A DNA stretch of 64,000 bases from Streptomyces sp. NRRL B-24484 (GCF_000717715.1 NZ_JOAI01000043.1:6942-70941), one strand, 5' to 3'. Shown: positions 26,797 to 40,932, counted from the first letter of the stretch. Numbers and translations: made by a program. The notes: generated by a model from the sequence alone, not told the origin.

Positions 26797-27093
26797 TCAC
26801 TCATCGTCGTCGTGGTGGTACCGCCTCCGTGCGGAGAGCAGCATCACCTCGGGGCGGCCGGCGACGAGCCGCTCACAGCTGTCCAGGACCTCGGTGACGT
26901 ACGAGGCGTCCCCGGAGACCACCGCGAGGCCGATCTCGGCCCGGCGGTGCAGGTCCTGGTTCCCGACTTCGGCAGCGCACACGCTGTACTTGCGCTGCAG
27001 CTCGGCCACGATGGGCCGCACGATCGAGCGCTTCTCCTTCAGCGAGTGGACGTCACCCAGGAGGAGGTCGAACGTGAGTGTTCCTACGAACAT
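26797..27093 (-). CDS. ylxP: DUF503 (YlxP) family protein
   Basis: A 98-aa small cytoplasmic protein of the YlxP family found in infB-rbfA operons of Gram-positive bacteria. The start M-F-V-G-T-L-T-F-D-L-L-L and S-L-K-E-K-R-S-I-V-R-P are family features. The role is probably linked to ribosome assembly, based on gene neighbourhood only. The tail ends with R-R-R-Y-H-H-D-D-D-E. The ribosome binding site at ATG 27093 is weak. The 165 bases between it and rbfA hold no gene. Confidence 0.9.
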   Translation of the reverse strand: MFVGTLTFDLLLGDVHSLKEKRSIVRPIVAELQRKYSVCAAEVGNQDLHRRAEIGLAVVSGDASYVTEVLDSCERLVAGRPEVMLLSARRRYHHDDDE

Positions 27094-27131
27094 GTGTGAC
27101 AGGTCAGAGCCGACCTGGAGGCCTCGAAGAG

Positions 27132-27147
27132 ATCCCCGTTCGGGGAT
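27132..27147. repeat. Perfect palindrome between infB and ylxP
   Basis: ATCCCCG-TT-CGGGGAT, 39 bases before the ylxP start on the minus strand. It may be a short hairpin in the leader or an operator. Confidence 0.5.
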
Positions 27148-27171
27148 GTACGAGGACCCTACACAGCGAGA

Positions 27172-27214
27172 CCGGGGCCGGTCGACGGGTTATGCACCCG
27201 TCGGCCGGCCCCGG
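27172..27214 (-). terminator. Hairpin terminator after infB
   Basis: CCGGGGCCGG-CGACGGG (27172-27189) pairs with CCCGTCG-CCGGCCCCGG (27197-27214) with a single T/G mismatch and a TTATGCA loop. It starts 12 bases after the infB stop. Confidence 0.8.
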
Positions 27215-27225
27215 ACAGTGAGCCG

Positions 27226-30324
<3,099 letters not shown>

Positions 30325-30518
30325 TTCGCTCCTGTCTATCCGTCCGGGGTCATCGTCCGCCGGACTGTCGCTACTTCATGGGCGTACTCATCGCGTACTC
30401 ATCGAGTGCTCATCGCAATCTCGACCTACTTCCATCTCGCGAGGTACCTGACGTTTCGCACCGCACACGACGAACGTGTGCCGTGCACTCACTGCGGTGC
30501 TCCGCCGCGCCTGACTCC

Positions 30519-30818
30519 TCAGGACGCCGGGGCCGCGCCCGCCCGCTGCTCGACGTGTGACCGCAGTGCATCGGTGTCGAGCGGACCCTGGAGCCGGAAG
30601 GCCCTGGGGAACGCACGACGACGGACCGCGAGGTCGAGGCAGGCGGGATCGGGATGCAGATGTGCACCCCGCCCCGGCAGTGCGCCGCGGAGATCGGGGA
30701 CGCAGACGCCCTCGACCGCCACGACACGCAGCAGCTCGTGCTTGGCCGCGCGCTTGCGGCAGCCCACGCAGGTGCGTTCAGGGCATGCGCGGACATGCGT
30801 CCGGCCAGACAACCTCAA
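30519..30818 (-). CDS. rnpM: YlxR (DUF448) family RNA-binding protein, RnpM-like
   Basis: Small basic protein located between nusA and infB; in Bacillus the homologue RnpM binds and modulates RNase P. The 99-aa product has the signature RTCVGCRKR near residue 15 and G-R-G-A-H-L-H-P-D-P-A-C. No ATG or GTG is suitably placed; TTG 30818 is chosen because GGAGGGG lies five bases upstream, with TTG 30812 as alternative. The family is usually about 90 aa. Confidence 0.88.
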   Translation of the reverse strand: MRLSGRTHVRACPERTCVGCRKRAAKHELLRVVAVEGVCVPDLRGALPGRGAHLHPDPACLDLAVRRRAFPRAFRLQGPLDTDALRSHVEQRAGAAPAS

Positions 30819-30882
30819 GTCTACCCCTCCGATGGGACATGGCGCCGCCCCGCCGATCTCCGCGGGACCGTGACAACGCCGA

Positions 30883-31884
30883 CTACTGGTCCGGGGATTC
30901 CCCGGCGGGGGCCTCCGTGTCGGGCCGGATGTCGATCCGCCAGCCCGTCAGGCGGGCTGCCAGGCGGGCGTTCTGGCCCTCCTTGCCGATCGCCAGGGAC
31001 AGCTGGTAGTCCGGCACGATCACCCGTGCGGAGCGCTGCGCGTAGTCCACGATCTCCACCTTGGTCACCCGGGCGGGCGACAGCGCGGCGGCGACCATCT
31101 CGGCCGGGTCCTCCGAGAAGTCGACGATGTCGATCTTCTCGCCGTGCAGCTCGGCCATCACGTTGCGCACCCGGCCGCCCATCGGGCCGATGCAGGCGCC
31201 CTTGGCGTTCAGGCCCTGCTTGCGGGACCACACCGCGATCTTGGTGCGGTGGCCGGCCTCGCGGGCGATCGCGGCGATCTCCACCGAGCCGTCCGCGATC
31301 TCCGGCACCTCCAGCGCGAAGAGGCGCTTCACCAGGTTCGGGTGGGTGCGCGAGAGGGTCACCGACGGGCCGCGCACGCCGCGGCGCACACCGACCACGT
31401 AGCAGCGCAGCCGGGTGCCGTGCTTGTACTCCTCGCCGGGCACCTGCTCCTGCGGGGGCAGGATCGCCTCCAGCTTGCCGATGTCGACCAGGATGTTCTT
31501 GGGGTCGTTGCCCTGCTGGACGACACCGGTGACGATGTCGCCCTCCTTGCCCGCGTACTCGCCGAAGGTCTGGTCGTCGGCGGCGTCCCGCAGGCGCTGC
31601 AGGATGACCTGCTTGGCGGTCGACGCGGCGATCCGGCCGAAGCCGCTCGGGGTGTCGTCGAACTCCTTCGGCTCGACGCCCTCCTCCAGCTCGGCGGAGT
31701 CCTCCAGCGCCCAGACCGTGACGTGTCCGGTCTTGCGGTTCAGCTCGACCCGGGCGCGACGGCGCGAGCCCTCGGTGCGGTGGTACGCGATGAGGAGCGC
31801 CGACTCGATCGACTCGACCAGCAGGTCGAACGGAACGCCCTTCTCGGTAACCAGCCCACGCAGGGCGCTCATGTCGATGTCCAC
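30883..31884 (-). CDS. nusA: Transcription termination/antitermination factor NusA
   Basis: Binds RNA polymerase and nascent RNA. The 333-aa product has the N-terminal domain ([13 protein letters not shown]), an S1 domain (E-G-D-I-V-T-G-V-V), and two KH domains ([11 protein letters not shown] and [14 protein letters not shown]). It lacks the C-terminal acidic repeats of E. coli NusA, as in other actinobacteria. GTG 31884 has GAGGAGG upstream; ATG 31872 is an alternative. It follows rimP by 51 bases. Confidence 0.96.
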   Translation of the reverse strand: MDIDMSALRGLVTEKGVPFDLLVESIESALLIAYHRTEGSRRRARVELNRKTGHVTVWALEDSAELEEGVEPKEFDDTPSGFGRIAASTAKQVILQRLRDAADDQTFGEYAGKEGDIVTGVVQQGNDPKNILVDIGKLEAILPPQEQVPGEEYKHGTRLRCYVVGVRRGVRGPSVTLSRTHPNLVKRLFALEVPEIADGSVEIAAIAREAGHRTKIAVWSRKQGLNAKGACIGPMGGRVRNVMAELHGEKIDIVDFSEDPAEMVAAALSPARVTKVEIVDYAQRSARVIVPDYQLSLAIGKEGQNARLAARLTGWRIDIRPDTEAPAGESPDQ

Positions 31885-31935
31885 GGCTACGCCTCCTCTT
31901 CTCTCTTCAGGTTCATGATCGGGGCCGTGCCCCGG

Positions 31936-32514
31936 CTACGCGTCGTGCGCGGCGGCGTCGTCCGCATCGACGTCGTCGGCGTCCGCGTCGTCGGCGTCGG
32001 CGACGATGTCCTCGGCCTCGTCGAGGAGCGCCTCGTCCTTGCGGTTGAACTCGACCTGGACCCGGGCCTTGGCGACCTCGGTGAAGGCCAGCCGGCGCTC
32101 CTTGGGGCGGCCGCGCCCCTTGACCGGCTGCACCTCGACGAGGGCACCGTCCTCGTCGCTCTCCAGCACCCGCGCGACGATCTCGCCGCCCTCGACCAGC
32201 TGGATCTTCGCCAGCCGGCCCTCGGCCCGGGCCCAGTGGCGGGGCAGCACGAGCGGGCGCTCCGCACCCGGGGAGCCGACCTCCAGCAGGTACGCGGCAC
32301 TGCCCATCAGGTCGGAGTCGTCCAGCGCGCGGCCGACCTCGCGGCTGAAGTCCGCGATCGCGTCGAGGTCCACACCGCCGTCGGCGTCCACGTCGATCTG
32401 GACCTGGCGGCGGCTGCCCGCCTGGGTGATCCTGACGTCCTCCAGGTCGAGGCCCGCCTCGGTGGCCAGGGGTTCCAGCAGCGCACGCAGCCGGTCGGTC
32501 TGGGGGGTGCTCAT
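31936..32514 (-). CDS. rimP: Ribosome maturation factor RimP
   Basis: Needed for 30S maturation. The 192-aa product starts at ATG 32514 with GAGGAG nine bases upstream. The RimP core has G-L-D-L-E-D-V-R-I and Y-L-L-E-V-G-S-P-G-A-E-R-P-L. The C-terminal 30 residues are almost only Asp and Ala, an acidic tail longer than in most relatives. It is the first gene of the leftward rimP-nusA-ylxR-infB block and is divergent from the lipoprotein gene. Confidence 0.94.
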   Translation of the reverse strand: MSTPQTDRLRALLEPLATEAGLDLEDVRITQAGSRRQVQIDVDADGGVDLDAIADFSREVGRALDDSDLMGSAAYLLEVGSPGAERPLVLPRHWARAEGRLAKIQLVEGGEIVARVLESDEDGALVEVQPVKGRGRPKERRLAFTEVAKARVQVEFNRKDEALLDEAEDIVADADDADADDVDADDAAAHDA

Positions 32515-32763
32515 CCGGGTGACTCCTCGGCCGCGTCTGCTGTTGTCAGGTGCTAACTCACGGCGCAGCCTATCCGGTCCACCGGGCAACCGCCGATTCC
32601 GACCGTGCCGCCCGCCGGGTGACACCGGCGCCCTGCGAGCAAGCTCACACCCGGCCGATCGGGCCCGCCCGGCCGTCCGGCGCCGCGGGGGCCCTGCCAT
32701 GATGCGGAGTGACCACACGGTGACCCAGGGGCGCGGCCCCGCGAGACGAGCGGGAGCGTGTCG

Positions 32764-33882
32764 ATGCCGTCCCCCACCCGGCGGACCGTCCTGGCCCTCG
32801 GTGCGCTGGCCGGCGCGCTGCTGGCGGCGGGCTGCACCGAGGACCGCCGGGACGCCGACCGCACGGCCCGACCCGACCCCGACCTCCCGCTGCGGCTGCG
32901 CGCGGTCGCCGCGACCGACCGGCTGCTCGCCGGCTACGACGCGGTGATCGCGGGCCCCGGCGCCGACCGGGCGGCCGCCCTGCGCGAGCTGCGCGCCGAC
33001 GTGGAGGAGCACCGGGCCGCGCTCGCCGCGGGGCTGCCGACCGCGTCGCCGTCCGGGCCCTCCCCCGCCGCGTCCGCCACCGCCCCGTCGCCCGCGGCGC
33101 CGGTCGCGGCCGACGTGCCCGGGCTGGCCGCCGCCGAACGGCGCACCGCCGCCGAGCGGCTCACCGACCTGGAGGCGGCCTCCCCCGCGCTCGCCCGGCT
33201 GCTGGCCGCCGTCTCCGCCTCCGGTGCCCTGCACGCCCGGGCGCTCGGCGACCCCGGACCGATCGCCCCGCCCGCGCCCACCGCCCCGGCGGCCGGCCCC
33301 GGTGCTCCGGCCCTTGCCGCCTCCCCGACGGGTGCGCCGCCCGCCTCCCCGACCGGTGCGGTGCCCTCCGGGTCCGCCGGTCCGTCCGCGGGCGGGCGTC
33401 CCGCGCCGCTGCCGACCGGCGCGGTCGCCGCCCTGCAGGCCGCGCTGGCCGCCGAGCACGCCGCGGTGTACGGCTACGGCGTGGTGGGCGCCCGGCTGCC
33501 GGCCGGGCCGCAGCGGGAGGCCGCCCGCGCCGGGTACGCCGTCCACCAGGCCCGGCGGGACGCGCTGCAGCGCGAGCTCGACGGCGCCACCCCCACCGCC
33601 GCCGCGGCCGGCTACCGGCTGCCGTTCGCGGTCACCGACGCCACGGGCGCCGGGCAGCTCGCCGCGCACATCGAGACCCAGCTGACCGCCGTCTGGGCGG
33701 ACGCCGTCGCCGGCACCACGGGGGCGCTGCGGCAGACCGCCGCCACCGCGCTGCGGGAGACCGCGCTCGGCGCCGCGCAGTGGGGCGCCGACCCGTCGGC
33801 CCTGCCCGGCCTGCCCGATGCGGCCGACGCGGCCGACGCGGCGAGCGGCACACCGGGCGCGAGCGCGTCGGCGAGCGGCTGA
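32764..33882 (+). CDS. Ferritin-like (DUF4439) lipoprotein
   Basis: Predicted lipid-anchored extracytoplasmic protein. The 372-aa product starts with a signal peptide and the lipobox L-A-A-G-C, with Cys24 as the lipidated residue. Residues about 60-170 and 220-350 are helical; the second part (A-L-Q-A-A-L-A-A-E-H-A-A-V-Y-G-Y-G) looks like the DUF4439 ferritin-like helical bundle. A low-complexity Ala/Pro/Ser linker (residues about 175-220) joins them. ATG 32764 is preferred over GTG 32758 because GGGAG at 32752 has normal spacing only to the ATG. Iron binding is not shown. Confidence 0.8.
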   Translation: MPSPTRRTVLALGALAGALLAAGCTEDRRDADRTARPDPDLPLRLRAVAATDRLLAGYDAVIAGPGADRAAALRELRADVEEHRAALAAGLPTASPSGPSPAASATAPSPAAPVAADVPGLAAAERRTAAERLTDLEAASPALARLLAAVSASGALHARALGDPGPIAPPAPTAPAAGPGAPALAASPTGAPPASPTGAVPSGSAGPSAGGRPAPLPTGAVAALQAALAAEHAAVYGYGVVGARLPAGPQREAARAGYAVHQARRDALQRELDGATPTAAAAGYRLPFAVTDATGAGQLAAHIETQLTAVWADAVAGTTGALRQTAATALRETALGAAQWGADPSALPGLPDAADAADAASGTPGASASASG

Positions 33883-33915
33883 CCAGCGGCTTCCCGCCGA
33901 TGGCCGACAATGGAC

Positions 33916-33940
33916 GGTGCGCCCCGCTGCGGGGCGCACC
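33916..33940 (+). terminator. Perfect hairpin between lipoprotein and kinase genes
   Basis: GGTGCGCCCC (33916-33925) and GGGGCGCACC (33931-33940) pair perfectly around GCTGC. It lies 34 bases after one stop and 16 bases before the next start, so it may be a terminator or an attenuator just in front of the kinase. Confidence 0.6.
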
Positions 33941-33955
33941 GAGCGAGAGGCCACC

Positions 33956-34885
33956 ATGTCGGCACTGCCAGGCCAGCAGATCACCGTCCCCGAGCGGCTC
34001 GCGGACACCGTGCAGGCCTGCGCGGGCGACGAGGGACGGGCCTGGCTGGCCGCCCTGCCCGAGCTGGTCGCCGCCCACCTGGACGGCTGGGGCCTGACCC
34101 TGGAGCGGGTCGCCGACCCGGGCGGCCCGATCAGCCTGATCGGCTACGTGCACCGGGACGACGACCTCGCACCGGCCGTCCTCAAGGCCGGGCTGGTGAC
34201 GCCGGAGACCGAGCTGGAACACGCCGCGCTGCGGCACTGGGCGGGCCGCGGCGCCGTCCTGCTGCTCGACGCCGATCCCGCGACCGGGGTGCTCCTGCTG
34301 GAGCGGCTGCACGGCGACATCCCGCTGCGCTCGCTCGCCGAGTCGAAGGCGATGCTGGAGGCGACCGGCCTGCTGCAGCGGCTGTGGGTGCCGCCGGCCG
34401 AGGGCCATCTTTTCCGGCTGGTGGTGGACGTGGCCGCCGCGCTGGCGGAGCGGATCGCCGGGCGCCGTGCGCTGCCCGGTGCGGAGGCCGCCGGGCCGCT
34501 GGTCGACGAGGCGCTGGAGACGGCCGCCGCGCTGGCCGGGTCCGAGCCCGAGCGGTTCCTGCTGCACGGGGACTTCCACCACGGCAACGTGCTCGCGGCG
34601 GACCGTTCGCCCTGGCTGGCGATCGACCCGCAGCCGGTGGTCGGCGAGCGCGCCTGGGACCTCGCCCGGCTGGCACAGGACCGGATGGACACCCTGGCCG
34701 GCTCCCCCGGCCCCCGGGCGGCCGTGCGGCGCCGGCTGCAGCAGCTCTCCGGCGCGCTGGAGGTCGACCGGGACCGGCTGCGCGGGTGGACGCTCTTCCG
34801 CACCGTGGAGGCCGGTCTGGGGAGCCTGGCGGCGGGCGACCGCGCCGCGGCGGAGCTCTACCTGGAGTTCGCGGCCTGGCTGTGA
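33956..34885 (+). CDS. Aminoglycoside/hydroxyurea phosphotransferase-like kinase
   Basis: Member of the APH(6)/hydroxyurea kinase group of small-molecule kinases. The 309-aa product has the catalytic loop HGDFHHGN (204-211) and the D-P-Q-P-V-V-G-E metal-binding motif shortly after, so the active site is intact. Substrate is unknown; relatives give streptomycin or hydroxyurea resistance when expressed, but most chromosomal copies have no known role. ATG 33956 is preceded by GAGAGG. Its 3' end overlaps the convergent acetyltransferase by 28 bases. Confidence 0.85.
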   Translation: MSALPGQQITVPERLADTVQACAGDEGRAWLAALPELVAAHLDGWGLTLERVADPGGPISLIGYVHRDDDLAPAVLKAGLVTPETELEHAALRHWAGRGAVLLLDADPATGVLLLERLHGDIPLRSLAESKAMLEATGLLQRLWVPPAEGHLFRLVVDVAAALAERIAGRRALPGAEAAGPLVDEALETAAALAGSEPERFLLHGDFHHGNVLAADRSPWLAIDPQPVVGERAWDLARLAQDRMDTLAGSPGPRAAVRRRLQQLSGALEVDRDRLRGWTLFRTVEAGLGSLAAGDRAAAELYLEFAAWL

Positions 34886-35424
34886 ACCGCGGCGAGCGGC
34901 AGCCGGGCCCCCATCACCGCGTAGGGGCGGACGGTGTTCGGGAAGCGCACCGCCCGTGCGAGGTCGCGGTAGCCGAGCGAGCGGTAGAGCCGGCGGGCCG
35001 GGGTCTCGGCGTCGATCGCGGACAGGATGCTGCGGTCCTTGCCGGAGCGCTCGCACAGGCCGCGGATCAGCGCGCTGCCGAGGCCGCGCCCCTGGTAGCC
35101 GGGCAGCACGTGCAGTTCGGTGACGGCGAAGACCCCGTCCAGCCAGTCGCCGTAGCCGCCGGCCTCCAGGTACGGCTGGATGACGGTGGACCACCAGTGC
35201 TCGCGGGAGTTCGGCATGCCGTAGCCGAAGCCGACCAGCCGGCCGCCGCTCATCGCGCCGAGGGCGAGCACACCGGGCTGCTGGGCGTGCCGACCGACGA
35301 TGTGCAGCCGCACCGCGACCTCCTCGGGCGTCAGCCCGAAGGCCAGGGCCTGCACCTCCAGCGCGTACGGCGCCCAGGCCGCCAGGTCGATGGCCTCGAT
35401 CGTCACCTCGGTGAGCTGCTCCAT
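34858..35424 (-). CDS. GNAT family N-acetyltransferase
   Basis: A 188-aa acetyl-CoA-dependent N-acetyltransferase. The acetyl-CoA loop is in E-L-H-V-L-P-G-Y-Q-G-R-G-L-G-S-A-L-I (Q/R-x-x-G-x-G/A type), followed by R-R-L-Y-R-S-L-G-Y. Substrate is unknown. ATG 35424 is the first start in a good frame. The 28-base tail-to-tail overlap with the kinase gene could give antisense pairing of the mRNA ends. Confidence 0.88.
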   Translation of the reverse strand: MEQLTEVTIEAIDLAAWAPYALEVQALAFGLTPEEVAVRLHIVGRHAQQPGVLALGAMSGGRLVGFGYGMPNSREHWWSTVIQPYLEAGGYGDWLDGVFAVTELHVLPGYQGRGLGSALIRGLCERSGKDRSILSAIDAETPARRLYRSLGYRDLARAVRFPNTVRPYAVMGARLPLAAVHSQAANSR

Positions 35425-35485
35425 GACCGGGACGTTACTCCTCGAAGGCCTGCTGTGACCTGCGAAGACCGGGATCCGCCGGTGG

Positions 35486-36397
35486 TCAGAACAGGACGCT
35501 CATGAAGGCGCCGACCTCGGTGAAGCCGACCCGCTTGTAGGCGGCCCTGGCGCGCAGGTTGAAGTCGTTCACGTAGAGCGAGACGACGGGGGCGACCTCG
35601 CGCAGCGCGATGTCCAGGACGGCGGCCATGCCGGCCTTGGACAGGCCGCGGCCGCGGTGCTCGGGGGCGACCCAGACGCCCTGGATCTGGCAGGCGCCCT
35701 CGGTGACGGCGCCGACCTCCGCCTTGAACAGCACCTCGCCGTCCTCGGAGAAGCGGGCGAAGGAGCGGCCGGCCGAGACCAGTTCGGCCACCCGGGCCTG
35801 GTAGAGCAGGCCGCCGTCGCCGGCGAGCGGCGAGATGCCGACCTCCTCGGTGAACATCGCGACGCAGGCCGGCATCAGGGTCTCGATCTCGTTCCGTTGC
35901 ACCCGGCGGACCAGTCGGTCCGCCTCGACGTCCGCGGAGGGGGCGGTGGCGGCCATCAGCGGCTGGTGCGCTCGGACGTCCCGGGCGGGGCCCCAGCTGC
36001 GCTCCAGCAGGGCCCACAGGTCCGCCGTGGGGCCGGCCGGGCCGACGATGGAGGAGCAGCGGCGGCCCTGCCGCCGGGCGCGCTCGGCGAAGGCCCGGAC
36101 GGCCTCCGGTCCGGCGTTGACCAGGACGAGGTTGGCGCCCGCGTAGCAGAGCGACTCCAGCCGGCCGTCCTCGCCGTGCCAGCCCCACATCTCGCCGCCG
36201 AGCCGCCACGGGTCCAGGCCGACCGCCTCGACCCGGGTGGCGACGAAGGCGTTGGCCACCGGGTCCCGGTGCAGGATCTCCAGGGCGTCGTCGAGATCCG
36301 GGGCGTCGAGCAGGCGGGTGGCCGCCAGGGCCCGTGCGGCCTGGAAGGGTCCGGGGAGCATCACACCTCGATCGAGCACAGGCACCTCACTAGACAC
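35486..36397 (-). CDS. DUF4081/GNAT family N-acetyltransferase
   Basis: A 303-aa two-part protein: an N-terminal DUF4081-like domain (residues about 1-140) and a C-terminal GNAT domain with G-V-W-V-A-P-E-H-R-G-R-G-L-S-K-A-G-M as acetyl-CoA loop and A-A-Y-K-R-V-G-F at the end. Starts at GTG 36397, GTG 36379 (GAGG five bases upstream) and ATG 36361 are all possible. It lies beside the ispG-rseP-dxr block on the same strand, but a large hairpin separates them. Substrate is unknown. Confidence 0.85.
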   Translation of the reverse strand: MSSEVPVLDRGVMLPGPFQAARALAATRLLDAPDLDDALEILHRDPVANAFVATRVEAVGLDPWRLGGEMWGWHGEDGRLESLCYAGANLVLVNAGPEAVRAFAERARRQGRRCSSIVGPAGPTADLWALLERSWGPARDVRAHQPLMAATAPSADVEADRLVRRVQRNEIETLMPACVAMFTEEVGISPLAGDGGLLYQARVAELVSAGRSFARFSEDGEVLFKAEVGAVTEGACQIQGVWVAPEHRGRGLSKAGMAAVLDIALREVAPVVSLYVNDFNLRARAAYKRVGFTEVGAFMSVLF

Positions 36398-36454
36398 GCC
36401 CCACGGGACTTCTGCCGCACCCTACTCCCCCGGGCGGCGCGGCAGGGAACACGA

Positions 36455-36516
36455 GGGCCGTCCGTACACCCCCGCAGGCCCCCGGGACGGGGGTGCGGGG
36501 GGCGTGCGGACGGCCC
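36455..36516 (-). terminator. Large hairpin after ispG
   Basis: GGGCCGTCCGTACACCCC (from 36455) pairs with the segment ending GTGCGGACGGCCC (36516), with G-U pairs and a C-rich inner part. It lies 23 bases past the ispG stop. Confidence 0.75.
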
Positions 36517-36539
36517 CGGAGTCAGCGGTCGCTACCCGG

Positions 36540-37700
<1,161 letters not shown>

Positions 37701-37860
37701 GTGCGCAGGGTTCCCCTGGGTGAGGTCGGTGAGCCGGCCGGTTTGCTCGGGCCGGGCCGGGTGCGTCGATGAGGTCGCACCCGGCACACAACGGTACGGC
37801 ACGCCCGCGGGCCCCAGCACATCCGGCGGTGCGGTGCCGGGCCCGGCGGGCGGTCGGCGG

Positions 37861-39165
37861 TCAGTTGAGCTTGACCGGGTTGACCACGTCGGCGGCCATG
37901 ACGAGCACGGTGAAGCAGATGAAGACGGTGGCGACGACGTACGCGAAGGGCATCAGCTTGGCGACGTCGAAGGGGCCCGGGTCGGGGCGCTTGAGCAGCC
38001 CGGCCAGGCGGCGGCGGACCGACTCCCAGATCGCACCGGCGATGTGGCCGCCGTCCAGCGGCAGCAGCGGCAGCATGTTGAACAGGAACAGCGACAGGTT
38101 GATGCCGGCCAGCAGCTGGACGAAGAAGGCGAGCTGCTGGGTGGCCGGGATGTCCATGGCGAAGACGTCGCCGCCGAGGCGGGCGGCGCCGACCATGCCG
38201 ATCGGGGAGTCGGTGGAGCGGGGGGTGCCGTCGACGACGGCGTGCCACAGGCCGGGGATCTTGCCGGGCAGCGCGACCAGCGAGGAGACGCCGTGCTCGG
38301 CCATCGAGTACATCTCGTCGGTGGACTCGCCGAGGCTCATCCGGACGACACCGGTGGTCGGGGTGAAGCCGAGGAAGCCGGCGGTGACCGGGTCGCCCTT
38401 GACGGTGCGGCCGTCCTTGTCGACCGGGTTCACCGTGTTGCTGGTGATGTCGGCGGTCAGCGTCAGCCGCTGGCCGCCGCGCTCGACGACGATCGGGACC
38501 TGCTTGCCGGGCGACTTGCGGATGTCCGCCTGGAGCTGCTTGTAGCTGTGGATCTCGTCGCCGCCGAAGGAGACGAAGCGGTCGCCGGCCCGCAGCCCGG
38601 CCAGGTTGGCCGGGGACTTGGGCGCGTCGGTGGGGCAGGTGTCGGTCGGCTGGCCGGCCTTGACGACGCACTGGCTGACGGTGGAGACGGTGGGCACCGC
38701 CGTCTGCACGCCCATGCCCATGAACAGGAGCAGGAAGAGCACCACCGACAGGATCAGGTTCATGAACGGGCCGGCGAACATCACGATGACCCGCTGCCAG
38801 GGCTTGCGGGTGTAGAAGAGCCGGTGCTCGTCACCGGGCTGCAGCTCCTCGTAGGAGGCCTCCCGGGCGTCCTCGATCATGGTGCGCCAGGGCGAGCTGC
38901 TGCGCTTGGTGATCCGGCCGTCCGCGCCCGGCGGGAACATCCCGATCATCCGGATGTAGCCGCCGAGCGGGATCGCCTTGATGCCGTACTCGGTCTCGCC
39001 CTTCTTGCGGGACCACACGGTCGGGCCGAAGCCGACCATGTACTGCGGAACGCGGATCTTGAACAGCTTGGCGGTGGAGAGGTGCCCCAGCTCGTGCCAC
39101 GCGATCGAGAACAGCAGCCCGATCAGGAAGATCAGGATGCCGAGCACCCACATCAGATTCGTCAC
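37861..39165 (-). CDS. rseP: Site-2 intramembrane metalloprotease (M50, RseP family)
   Basis: Cleaves membrane-embedded substrates such as anti-sigma factors in family members. The 434-aa product has the zinc motif H-E-L-G-H in the first transmembrane segment, an inserted PDZ-like domain (about residues 180-260) and the second metal ligand in [13 protein letters not shown]-terminal helix completes the four-segment core. GTG 39165 follows GAAGGGCGAG. It lies 50 bases after dxr and 160 bases before ispG on the same strand. Confidence 0.94.
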   Translation of the reverse strand: MTNLMWVLGILIFLIGLLFSIAWHELGHLSTAKLFKIRVPQYMVGFGPTVWSRKKGETEYGIKAIPLGGYIRMIGMFPPGADGRITKRSSSPWRTMIEDAREASYEELQPGDEHRLFYTRKPWQRVIVMFAGPFMNLILSVVLFLLLFMGMGVQTAVPTVSTVSQCVVKAGQPTDTCPTDAPKSPANLAGLRAGDRFVSFGGDEIHSYKQLQADIRKSPGKQVPIVVERGGQRLTLTADITSNTVNPVDKDGRTVKGDPVTAGFLGFTPTTGVVRMSLGESTDEMYSMAEHGVSSLVALPGKIPGLWHAVVDGTPRSTDSPIGMVGAARLGGDVFAMDIPATQQLAFFVQLLAGINLSLFLFNMLPLLPLDGGHIAGAIWESVRRRLAGLLKRPDPGPFDVAKLMPFAYVVATVFICFTVLVMAADVVNPVKLN

Positions 39166-39215
39166 CGCTCGCCCTTCGCCATGCCGTCGTCGTTCCGTTC
39201 GCCGCCGTCGTGCTC

Positions 39216-40445
39216 TCAGCCCGCCGCGAGCTCGCGGGCCCGGGCGCGGGCCCAGTCCTCCGCCAGGAGGACGTCCGCGACGGTGAGCGAAGTTCCCCGC
39301 GCGGGGGTGCCGTGCTCGGCGACGACCTTGGCCACAGTGTCCACGATCCCGGTGAAGGGCAGCCGGCCGCCGAGGAAGGCGTCGACGCACTCCTCGTTGG
39401 CCGCGTTGAAGACCGCTGGGGCGGTGCCGCCGAGCGCACCGACCTCGCGGGCGAGCGAGACGGCCGGGAAGGCCTCGTCGTCGAGCGGGAAGAACTCCCA
39501 GGTGGCGGCCTTCGTCCAGTCGCAGCCGGGGGCGGCGTCCGGGACGCGCTCGGGCCAGCCGAGACCGAGCGCGATCGGCATCCGCATGTCCGGCGGACTG
39601 GCCTGGGCGAGGGTGGAGCCGTCGGTGAATTCGACCATCGAGTGGACGACCGACTGGGGGTGCACCACGACCTCGATCCGGTCGAACGGGACGTCGTAGA
39701 GCAGGTGCGCCTCGATGACCTCCAGGCCCTTGTTGACCAGGGTCGCGGAGTTGATCGTCACCACCGGGCCCATCGCCCAGGTCGGGTGGGCGAGCGCCTC
39801 GGACGGGGTGACCCCGGCCAGCTCGGCCCGGCTGCGGCCGCGGAACGGGCCGCCGCTCGCGGTGACCACCAGCTTGCGGACCTCGGCCCGGGTACCGGCC
39901 GCCAGCGCCTGGAAGAGCGCGGCGTGCTCCGAGTCGACCGGCACGATCTGGCCGGGCGCCGCCACGGCCTTCACCAGCGGGCCGCCGACGATCAGCGACT
40001 CCTTGTTGGCGAGCACCAGCACCCGGCCGGCCTCCAGCGCGGCCAGGGTCGGCCGCAGGCCGATCGAGCCGGTGATGCCGTTGAGCACCGAGTGGCACTC
40101 CGAGGCGGCGAGTTCGGTCGCGGCGTCCGGGCCCGCCAGGATCTCCGGCAGCGGACGGCCCGCGGCCCCGGCCGCGAGCGCCTCGCGCAGGGCCGGGACG
40201 GCGCTCTCGTCGGCCACCGCCACCGTCCGCACGCCGAGCTGCAGGGCCTGCTCCGCGAGCAGCGCGACCCGGCCGCCGTTGGCGGACAGCGCCACCACGC
40301 GGAACCGGTCGGGGTTGCGCAGCACCACGTCGATGGCCTGGGTGCCGATCGAACCGGTGGAGCCGAGGATCACGAGCTCCCGCGGACCGTCCGGGTCCTT
40401 GACCGCCGGGGTGTAACGGAGCTGGGGGTGGGCGAGCGAGTTCAT
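39216..40445 (-). CDS. dxr: 1-deoxy-D-xylulose-5-phosphate reductoisomerase
   Basis: Second enzyme of the MEP pathway. The 409-aa product has the NADPH fold motif [11 protein letters not shown], the metal-binding V-D-S-E-H-A-A-L and the substrate region A-S-G-G-P-F. ATG 40445 has a G-run upstream. It is the first gene of dxr-rseP-ispG. Confidence 0.97.
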   Translation of the reverse strand: MNSLAHPQLRYTPAVKDPDGPRELVILGSTGSIGTQAIDVVLRNPDRFRVVALSANGGRVALLAEQALQLGVRTVAVADESAVPALREALAAGAAGRPLPEILAGPDAATELAASECHSVLNGITGSIGLRPTLAALEAGRVLVLANKESLIVGGPLVKAVAAPGQIVPVDSEHAALFQALAAGTRAEVRKLVVTASGGPFRGRSRAELAGVTPSEALAHPTWAMGPVVTINSATLVNKGLEVIEAHLLYDVPFDRIEVVVHPQSVVHSMVEFTDGSTLAQASPPDMRMPIALGLGWPERVPDAAPGCDWTKAATWEFFPLDDEAFPAVSLAREVGALGGTAPAVFNAANEECVDAFLGGRLPFTGIVDTVAKVVAEHGTPARGTSLTVADVLLAEDWARARARELAAG

Positions 40446-40524
40446 GCCCCCATTGTGTCGTGCGGTGGGCGGTGCCCGACGCAGGGTTGTCCGGGTCGGA
40501 CCACTCCCGGGACCGCTCCCGGGA

Positions 40525-40932
40525 CTACTTCCAGGCCCAGATCCTCCCGACCGCCTTGCCGTCCGCGCCGACCTCCCACTCGAAGGCGCCCGCGACGCCC
40601 CGCAGGTCCGCGAACTCGGGCGAGTCGCTGCTGTAGACGATGGTGCCGCGCCAGCTGGTGCCGCCGCCCTCGGTGAAGCGGCCGACCCCGCCTCCCTGCC
40701 AGGAGGCGTGCGCGCCGGTGGGGCTCATGATGACGCCCTGCCCCTCCCCGTACAGGGTTCCGTCGGGGCGCAGCCGTCCGGTGTAGCTGCCCGTGTCGTT
40801 GACCGTGACGCCGAGCAGTTGTCCGGTGCCGGTGAACGAGGTCTCCACGACGGGCGGCAGCCCGTGGTCGCCGCGGACCACCCGCTGGCCGGTGACCTGT
40901 GCCTGTTCCTCTCCGATGAGGTCGCCGAGCAT
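40525..40932 (-). CDS. Conserved hypothetical protein
   Basis: A 135-aa soluble protein beginning [10 protein letters not shown], with GGGAGGT five bases before ATG 40932. The repeating pattern of short hydrophobic stretches and glycines (for example [16 protein letters not shown]) suggests an all-beta, barrel-like fold. It ends with A-F-E-W-E-V and R-I-W-A-W-K. I do not know the function. It is 79 bases upstream of dxr on the same strand and may be cotranscribed. Confidence 0.8.
   Translation of the reverse strand: MLGDLIGEEQAQVTGQRVVRGDHGLPPVVETSFTGTGQLLGVTVNDTGSYTGRLRPDGTLYGEGQGVIMSPTGAHASWQGGGVGRFTEGGGTSWRGTIVYSSDSPEFADLRGVAGAFEWEVGADGKAVGRIWAWK

Noticed and set aside
33956..34885. Antibiotic resistance gene acquired by transfer
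   Set aside because: The kinase has the same base composition as its neighbours, no mobile element is near, and such kinases are common in streptomycete chromosomes.
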